Source of the DNA: Plenodomus lindquistii
Lineage: Eukaryota; Ascomycota; Dothideomycetes; Pleosporales; Leptosphaeriaceae
Direction of reading: 5' to 3'
DNA length: 64,000 nt
Assembly (NCBI GenBank): GCA_025504975.1
Contig: JANUWI010000018.1
Location: forward strand, 124,001 to 188,000
Positions 56,897 to 64,000 of this stretch are shown in pieces. Positions within the stretch are counted from its first letter, which is position 1. Each line of letters opens with the position of its first letter. The translations under genes and the position numbers were made by a program. Under the pieces are notes generated by a model. It was not told the DNA's origin. It ran no database searches and was given only the letters and a program-made list of their open reading frames with translations.

Positions 56897-58869
56897 ATGT
56901 CTCTTCTCTTGCTCGCGACGGGTGGGATAGTGCTGCTTCAAACACTTCGATTATGGCAAAACGTTGTGAAAGCACGAGCGACTGGCTTACGAGTTGTTGT
57001 AACCCCTCTGCTCGAAACTCAAATACTTGCGCAACTTGCGTCACCTTTCCTTCGAGCCTTATACTGGAGTCACTTGGATGCTGGCAAAGGGTGGCCTAGA
57101 TGGTGTCGATTCATGATTAAAGATTGGTCCTGGGAGGATAAGAGACTGGCTCATGAAGAGTATGGAGATACTTTCATTTGCGTTTCTTCTGAAGGCATGA
57201 TATGCTATAGCGCGAATGCCGCGTTAGCATGGGATGTAATGAATCGACGTTACGATTTCATTAAACCACGAGACAAGTACAGTAAGTTATTCACGATAAC
57301 AGTGGTATTAGGGCAGCTGTATCTGAGTCACAAAGTCCTGAGCTCCCAGCTTTACTTATTCTTTAAAGGGTCCATGCTGATTTGCGCAGAGATTCTGGAA
57401 CCATATGGACCCAACGTGGCAACCGCCGAGGGCGCTGAATACCGTTTCCATGTACGCATCACGGCGCCAGCATTCTCAGAGAGTAATAGAATCAACGAAA
57501 CCGTCTGGAATGAGACTACCCGACAAACGCAAGCCTTACTGAGTCAATGGGCCCAAGCACCCTCGAGAGATATACGTGCCGAAGTTAACGCACTCACCCT
57601 TGCTGTCATCTCCCTTGCAGGGTTTGGAAAAAAGATTGAAACAGTAGCGGAGCAGGCCAAGGATATCCCAAAAGGCTACAAGATCAGCTTCCTGAAAGCT
57701 ATCAGCGACACCACAACTTTCATGCTGGCAATACTTGTTTTTCCTGGTTGGTTACTAAGGCTTTCTCCGTACGCAAAGGCTCAGCTCGCTCATTCGCAAC
57801 TCGATAAGTACCTTCGCCAAATGATTAGCTTCGAGAAAAAGCGGACGGAAAATGGCCGTGGAGACGGAACGCGCCAGAATCTTCTCAATTTAGTAGTCAA
57901 ATCGTCGCACGAAGCCAGCGTAGAGAATAGTGAAAAGCAGGATGCAGAAGGAATGACAGCTCTTAAAAAGCATGCGTTCACTGATGACGAGGTTATGGGA
58001 AATCTGTTCATCTACTTACTGGCTGGTAAGAATCCACTTTTCCTCTACCGAAGGACTTTTGATGCACTGACTACGTGATCTCAGGATACGAAACTACTGC
58101 CAATTCCATTGCGTATGGCATGATCGCTTTGGCGTTAAATCCAGCGTTGCAACACAAACTGAGAGGAAGTATCGAACACGTATGGTCGCAAGCTGGTAGT
58201 CAAGGACGAACCCATCTTTCCTATCAGGAAGACTTCGCGAAACTGCGATATTTGCATGGATTTATGGTCTGTCGCCAGATTTCACGCTTATAAACAGCCC
58301 ACTGACATTACCAGTACGAGACTTTCCGTTTATATCCTGGTGTTACCTTGATCACCAAGATGTGTCATGAAGAACAGGAGATTCGCATTGACAATGCAAC
58401 ACATGTGCTGCCTGCAGGATGTCGTGTCTATCTTTCCGCTCCTGGTGTGCATTACAATGAGAAGTATTGGGAAAGTCCTACAGAATTGCAACCCGAGAGG
58501 TGGATCGAGCCGCAAGAAACATCGATGAAAGAGAACAATCCTGCTCCCGACAAGGATGCAGGCGCCATTCCAAAATCTTCAAAAGCCGCCACCGTGGCCG
58601 TGGAAAGAACGCGCCAAATGCGTGGCAGACTGCTCACTTTCTCCGATGGTGCGCGTGTTTGTCTTGGTCGTAAGTTTGCACAAGCGGAATTTATGGCTTT
58701 CTTTGGTGCACTGCTTTATGAATACGAGATTTGCTTCGCAAAAGGAACCGATATCTTGCAAGCACGGCGGGATTTCGACTGGAAAAGCGCCGGCAAAGTG
58801 ACTCTGACTCCCTCAGATAACTTCCCCATTATCTTGAAGAGACTGAAAGAGAGATCTGTGGTAGCTTGA
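56897..58869 (+). CDS. cytochrome P450 (cluster P450-3)
   Basis: Membrane-anchored monooxygenase. Four exons (56897-57281, 57390-58025, 58085-58266, 58315-58869) give 585 residues, longer than average because of an extended region before the haem loop. The N-terminal anchor is MSLLLLATGGIVLLQTLRLW. Landmarks: GPNVATAEGAEYRFHVRIT (C-helix WxxxR-like region), I-helix AGYETTANS formed across intron 2, K-helix ETFR and haem loop FSDGARVCLGRKF with Cys517. The first intron (108 nt) is longer than usual and the third has a GTCTGT donor. A polar insertion rich in Lys/Pro/Glu (about residues 465-495) precedes the haem loop. Sequence family differs from P450-2 and P450-4. Confidence 0.9.
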
Positions 58870-58885
58870 ATTCTCGTATAGCTTC

Positions 58886-60867
58886 TTATAGGTCATCACG
58901 TGCATGGAAATGGACCATCAGCTTGGGCTTCCACCACATTACATAGACCTTCCCTTCACCCAACCAATCCAAATCTTTGTTCACCAGCTCGAGGTCATAT
59001 CTCCACAGCATCTTAGCTAGGATCAGAACCATCTCCATGTGCGCGAAACTGCGATTGATTAGCGCTTTGTAAAGAATACCAAAGGCCAGCATTCTCGGGC
59101 GCTTACTTTCGACCAAGACAGCCTCTCGGTCCCAATGAAAATGGCTGACTTGCTTCTCGAACATCATGATTCCCTTTGTCCAACCACCTTTCGGGGATGA
59201 ACTCCATGGGACTCTGCCAGTACCTTGGATCATGTGTCACAGTCCAAGCACTAGTGTATACCTCCACCTGCCGCTCAAATCAGTCGTGAGATCCTCTTTT
59301 ATGTCATGCAGTGCAAAGTTCGTGTTACTTACCCCGGCCGGGATGTATCGCGAATGAAGACTGAAGCCTGTAGAAGTTCGCGGAAAGCCCTGCGAACCAG
59401 GTGGGTATATCCGAAGTCCTTCGTGAATCACAGCTTGTAAATATGGTAGTTGCTGCGCCTCTTGCGCATCAATCGCATCATAGCGTGGAAACCTATCTCG
59501 GATTTCGGTCGTGAGCTTCTTCAAGGTGGAGGGCTTATTGAGCAGGAAGAAGGTCGTTCCGGCAAGAAAGGTTGAGACTGTTTCTCCGCCAGCGATCCTA
59601 CGTTGTTCAGCTATCAGGTTGTTCGATGGATGTCCCGTGAGCGCAGTTCAGGATGTTCATAATTACGTACGCTAGTGTTGAAACATGTGCCGTCATTTCC
59701 TCATGCTGGACTTCACCGCCACGCACCTTCTGGACAAGGTGTGTAATGAAGTCTTTCCGGGTACCTAGATAGTCTAGGCGTCTGCCAAAGGACTGTGTCA
59801 GGGTTCATTTCAGAGGCTGAACTAGCGATCTGCGAACCTACTTCTTGACCTGCTTTCGGCTGAACTCAGAATTGCGATTCTTTGCAATGAGTGTCGATGG
59901 AAACAAGATTCGAGAGATTGTCGCAGCGAACGGAAGGCGACTCAGATTGTCCATCAAAGTGATGAAATACAAATGCTCCAATATCAGATCTGACCAAAAG
60001 TGTGGTTGACCTGAAGTAGTGTTTTAATTCAGTTGTGTGCAGGAGTAAGAGACGAGTATTAGGAAACGTACCGTTTTCGATGCTATGGAAGGACTCTCCG
60101 AAAGCCATCTCGCCAAGTATATCGAAGCCGACCATCTCATACCATTTAGTCATGTTCAAAGCCTCGATCTTACTTCTCTCCCCTATAATCTCGACGAATC
60201 TGTCGATCGTAGCAGACACTATTGCCTCCTGCTCATATAGGGCGCGTTGCGAGAATGCTGCAGATAGCATGCGTCGCATGTTTCCATGCTTCTTCGAATC
60301 TCGCTCGCTACCAACACAGGAGTGTTCGAAACCGGAGCCGAAGATGTCGTAGAACGGGGTTTTGCGCATGATGTCTCTGTCTGGAGTAGCATGCCCATAG
60401 ATAACACGCCAAGATTCAACAGACGCAAATGAAAGTTCGTTCGGTGAAACGCGTACAATAGGACCTATTTGATTCAGTGTCTGAGCTTTGCATTGTTGTC
60501 TAAATGCTTGCCTACCATACTTCCGATGCAACTGCTCAATGGCAAGGTGGATTTTCCCACCTGCACCATGTTTGATTCGCCACAGCTGCAACGAAGTAAG
60601 CCTGATGCAGTCGTATTTCAGCCTGATGAACGGTCCTACCAATGATATGCGACCCAAAAAGGGACCTGGAAATGCTGCAAGTGGATGGAGGGTCAGGTTA
60701 TATATAGCTTTCGAGACCAGAACGGTCAAAATCTGGGTCGGTATATCAATAAAAAGAAACAAAATGCGTGGTTGTAGGTTATGGTATACCAATATGCCCG
60801 CAACGTGGAAGATTGATGATTGCCAAACAAAGGCATGATGGTAGGTATCAGCAATTGAGACTTGCAT
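58886..60867 (-). CDS. cytochrome P450 (cluster P450-4), CYP65-like
   Basis: Eight exons (60640-60867, 60516-60585, 60072-60464, 59842-60010, 59671-59781, 59333-59597, 59107-59267, 58886-59048) with consistent phases give 519 residues. Landmarks: LYNLTLHPLAAFPGP-type hinge, VSPNELSF, I-helix AGGETVSTF built across an intron, K-helix EGLR and haem loop FSLGPRGCLGR with Cys462, itself split from the next helix by an intron. Introns at 60586-60639 and 60465-60515 have no in-frame stop and would add false residues if missed. It resembles P450-2 in the haem loop and C-terminus, so both may derive from one CYP65-like ancestor. The N-terminal ~40 residues before the anchor are atypical, so the start is less certain. 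Confidence 0.87.
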
Positions 60868-61141
60868 TGCGCTTACACGATGCTAAATTTGGAGTGGTCA
60901 TCGGAAAACCAATATGGCGGAGATAGAGACGTGTTTTTGAGTCAATTATATTATCTGCCGGGGTAGTGTCGAACACGACGGCTCTCGGGCTGGTTCCGGA
61001 TTGGGATGCCTCTCCATCCGGATGTGTTGTGCTCGCAAACTATGACACTAGACATTGCTATCCGCGTCCGCGCGAGTATCATGCACAGCTAACGCCTTAT
61101 GAATCGCAAGTTTTTAATGCAGGTAAAGACTAATGTCGATT
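60868..61141. promoter_or_regulatory. promoter of P450-4 with two TCCGGA palindromes
   Basis: 274 bp between the P450-4 start and the regulator's stop. Two TCCGGA hexamers (cores 60996-61000 and 61018-61022), 22 bp apart, lie 129-155 bp upstream of the ATG, a likely activator position. Confidence 0.5.
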
Positions 61142-62532
61142 TCACTCCATTTGAGTACTTGACCGGCCCCCTATTCTGCGGCTAAGTACCTCGAGGGTGT
61201 GAATTGCCGAGCGTAATCGAGCTTGGCTGCCAGCTGCTTCCTCCAAAGCATTCAGTCTATCTCTAAAGAGAGCAGCAGACAAGATAAGAGCATCCAATCG
61301 CTCAGTAATGAGAAGGAGAAGAATCAATCGCCGCTCCCGTTGACTCTCCACCGCAGAATCCCCGATGTATACTGGTATGTAGAGGCCTCGGCTCGGCTCC
61401 ACAGACCGAGTATGTACTTGGGCTACAAACGTGGAGCACATGTCCACAAGTTGCTCCACAATCATGACCACTAGTACCTGAACCTCACATTTTTCTAAGC
61501 AGCAATATGTGCAGCGAAACACGTCATCCAGTAGTTTCTTTTTCTGTGCAGTGACAGTGAGGAGAGTTTGTGACGTATCTTGAACTCGTGGAGCTGTGGA
61601 CTCATTCTCATCCTGAATGAAGTCGCGGATCATACCGTTCAACCCGAATAGAGCCGTCGAAAGCCGGCCCGAGCAACTGCATCCACGTAGATCAGTCTGC
61701 GGCCTGAAGGGTGACAACGTTCTGTTCATGTCTAGGCCATGGCCAAGATTTTCCTTACGGAGACTCGAATCCGGCCGGCGAGTGTCAGGTGGAGTCTGGG
61801 TCTGACTTGGGGTCATCCATGGGTTTCCGGGAGGGACTTGCCGCAGGCTACACGAGCACGCTGCTACTACAAAGGGATCATGGGCGTGGAGCGAGCACTG
61901 CGGCTTATCGAGTTCAGAGAAGTCCGGGCCATCAAAAAGAATGTCAAGGCTGAAGGCATCGTTCGCGGGAAGAGGATAGCTCATCCCCAATGTATCGGGC
62001 TTGGATCCTTCTTTACTTAGAAGTGCATGTTGTGCACGTTGAAAGGCAGGGCTATCCAAAGTAAATTCAGCCAGGTGATCATTTGATGATTCGGCCTGCT
62101 CAGATTCGAAAGTGGCCGCTGCGAGTTCTTCTTCTCCCACCCGTGGGACGGAGCCTTGAGCGCTCGACGATATTGGGGTAAGACTGGTCGCAGTCGTATT
62201 CGGATCTGTTCCCACAGGACTGCTGTTTCTCGGCGACTCAGATGTAGAAGGGCGGCGAGACCGATGTTGCGTTGCTTGATCATAAGTACAATCAATGTCG
62301 AGGCTACGACGACGAGTGCAAGTGGGGTTATCCCCGCTGCATTTGACCTTCCTGTCGTCAGGCTGTGGAAGTTCAAATCTTTATAGAACGCGAGAGACAT
62401 GCTAACCTTGAATAATCTACATGTGCGGCATGCGAATCGTCGTGCTGGACGTTCAGTCTCGTCTTGTGAAAAGAGGTGGTCTCTTGAGATCTTGAATTGG
62501 CCGTCCTTGGTAAACGATATTGTGCCGAACAT
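61142..62532 (-). CDS. Zn2Cys6 transcription factor, AflR-like (cluster regulator)
   Basis: Likely pathway-specific activator. Two exons (62407-62532 and 61142-62347) around a 59-nt intron (62348-62406) that interrupts the zinc cluster, giving 443 residues. The zinc cluster follows the AflR spacing but holds only five Cys: 35, 38, 45, 52 and 62. The fifth ligand position, residue 55, is Arg (CGT where TGT would give Cys). Downstream are a Ser/Thr/Pro-rich linker, then an AflR-type C-terminal domain with GCSCSGRLSTALFGL and a Cys-rich helix (CTYCCLEKCEVQ) followed by long helices. Position at the cluster edge fits a regulator. Whether the site still folds around two zinc ions is doubtful. Confidence 0.85.
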
Positions 62533-63195
62533 TGTCGCACGGTCATATCAAAGGTCTGAGCAGAAGAATGACATGTCAAGTAGTAGGGGGAGGAAGGGGG
62601 TGCTGCGTCGTTGGCCACAGAAACCCAGATTTCGGTGCCGAGATGGTGACACTTTGACTGCACGATCGGGTGGGAATCATCCACAGTGACAGTAACATCC
62701 GCACTCTCTGCCCTTTCCCGTACGGGAACCATATCTCCGCACACTCTGACGTCTTCCCTGCCATCGATCCTTCAGGATTTCTGTCTATGCGGTATATAAG
62801 CTATTTTTCCGAGGTTGTAAACGCTACTGGTATAGCTCCACGCAGGAAGCAGGAAACAGACACCAGATACCACGCAATAGTGGGTAAGATACGTACTTAC
62901 CGATAGATCCTTCATGTTGCGTTTAGGCAGGCAATCTTGAAGCTCTTCCTGTAGAGAGTAAGCGCGGCCTCAGGCGAGTGAGATGAGAGTTTTCCAATGC
63001 CTCCCTTCTTGTCATAGCCCTGTCTTTCGCGCAATTAGTATCTTCAGCTAGACTACTGCATGGACCGTCCCGTACCTAGCGTGAGTTGGGTCCAACTGTT
63101 GGGATGACGCGGTCAGGGTTAGGTTAGTGTGATTGGCGGAGCCCAATCCGGAGCCTCGGCGGTGAAGCCTCGGAGCTACGCTGGTAATGGCTATA
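62533..63195. promoter_or_regulatory. promoter of the cluster regulator
   Basis: About 660 bp up to the AT-rich block. One CCGGA core at 63148-63152, but it lies in a GC-rich stretch (63110-63180) with duplicated GCCTCGG words that may be the edge of an inserted element, so it may not be regulatory. Confidence 0.35.
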
Positions 63196-64000
63196 TCAGG
63201 AAAAATATTTTTTTAGCTTCAATACGGTGCAGTCGTTGTACGTCCCACGTATTACCATTGTATAACGCTAATAACGCTAACGCGGCTACAATAGGTTACA
63301 AAATTTAACGCCTATCTATATCTATTTTATAGTAGCTATAATACTTATAATCTATATAGCTTCTATAGCTTCTATAGTTATACTAAATTGAATTATATTA
63401 ATTAGATTTATAAATTAATAGAAACTAAAGCTAAAAAAAAAGCTTAAAATATATATTTAAAGTTTATTTTTACTATAATTAAAGTATAAATATAGTAGGT
63501 AGTATATTTTAATATTATATAACTATAATAATACTAATATAAATATAATTAAATAAACTATATAATAAAATAAACTATTAAAATTAAAATAAAATTAATA
63601 TTTTTCTATTTATATAATACTTTTATAATTATTTTAAATATAGCTTTTTAATAAGTATTAAATATATACTACTATTATAGTTTTTTAATAAAATATAAAA
63701 CTTCTAATATAATATACTATAACTAGAAATAGGTTTTTTAATATAATAGTATATAATATATTTTATAAATAAAATAGTTAATCTAGTAAACTAACTACTA
63801 TTTTTTAGTATTATAAATACTAATGTATTCTACTAGTAAACTAGTTAATCTAGTAAGCTAGTTAAAATCTACTAAGCTTTATGTTTATTCTATTACTCTA
63901 TTATAAACTAATAACGTTATAGATAACTAATATAGAATAAAAAAGGAATATAGCTTACTCTTTAAATCTATAAAGCTAGCTAATTTAAAAGCTATTAAAC
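63196..64000. other. AT-rich, RIP-like block (window end)
   Basis: From about 63200, and fully from ~63300, the sequence becomes dominated by A and T with abundant TA steps, almost no CpG, and no open frame of note. It continues to the window end. This is what repeat-induced point mutation leaves of transposable elements in many ascomycetes. No transposase remnant is legible. Confidence 0.8.

Noticed and set aside
44066..62532. Assigning a specific product such as PR toxin or another named eremophilane
   Set aside because: Cyclase motifs do not fix the skeleton and the tailoring set differs from the clusters I know, so only a class-level prediction is justified.

Overview
This window looks like a piece of a filamentous ascomycete chromosome, most likely a dothideomycete close to the Pleosporales. 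The kingdom-level call is firm. Almost every gene is split by 41-150 nt introns with GT..CTRAY..AG signals, the gene set is fungal (Mcd4, Rab GDI, Vps36, Bem1, Pth11-like receptor, Zn2Cys6 regulator), and the window ends in an extremely AT-rich block of the kind left by repeat-induced point mutation. The order-level call is my inference from overall resemblance. Exon borders were placed by eye and accepted only when every exon phase added up to an open frame. No tRNA, rRNA or CRISPR array was seen.

Region 1 (0.2-18.3 kb) is mostly housekeeping: an unknown coiled-coil protein, Mcd4 (GPI-anchor ethanolamine-phosphate transferase), Rab GDP-dissociation inhibitor, mitochondrial ribosomal protein uL29m, a Gcn4-like bZIP factor preceded by an upstream ORF, a Pth11-like seven-helix membrane protein, a degenerate 29-bp minisatellite, and an M3 metallopeptidase whose frame stays open upstream of its first ATG.

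Region 2 (18.8-30.5 kb) looks accessory: two head-to-head secreted paralogues of unknown function, a Dal5-type MFS transporter, a 2-oxoglutarate/Fe(II) oxygenase, a secreted bacterial-type solute-binding protein, and 3.3 kb with no supportable gene. Region 3 (30.5-42.7 kb) returns to conserved genes: a 2EXR/F-box-like protein with a GC-AG intron, Vps36 (ESCRT-II), a Thp3/LENG8-like SAC3/GANP protein, the polarity scaffold Bem1, and a conserved membrane protein.

Region 4 (44.1-62.5 kb) is the highlight: a ten-gene sesquiterpenoid cluster. It holds an aristolochene-synthase-type terpene cyclase, four complete cytochrome P450s, a short-chain dehydrogenase, a BAHD-type acyltransferase, a 14-helix MFS exporter, an AflR-like Zn2Cys6 regulator and its own HMG-CoA synthase. 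Inferred pathway: the HMG-CoA synthase raises mevalonate flux, the cyclase folds farnesyl diphosphate into a bicyclic sesquiterpene, the P450s and SDR oxidise it, the acyltransferase esterifies it, and the MFS protein exports it. Six genes form three divergent pairs, and a CCGGA core recurs in most of the cluster promoters. The cluster ends about 0.7 kb before the AT-rich block (63.2-64.0 kb). An encoded HMG-CoA synthase and a regulator lacking one zinc-ligand cysteine make it unusual.
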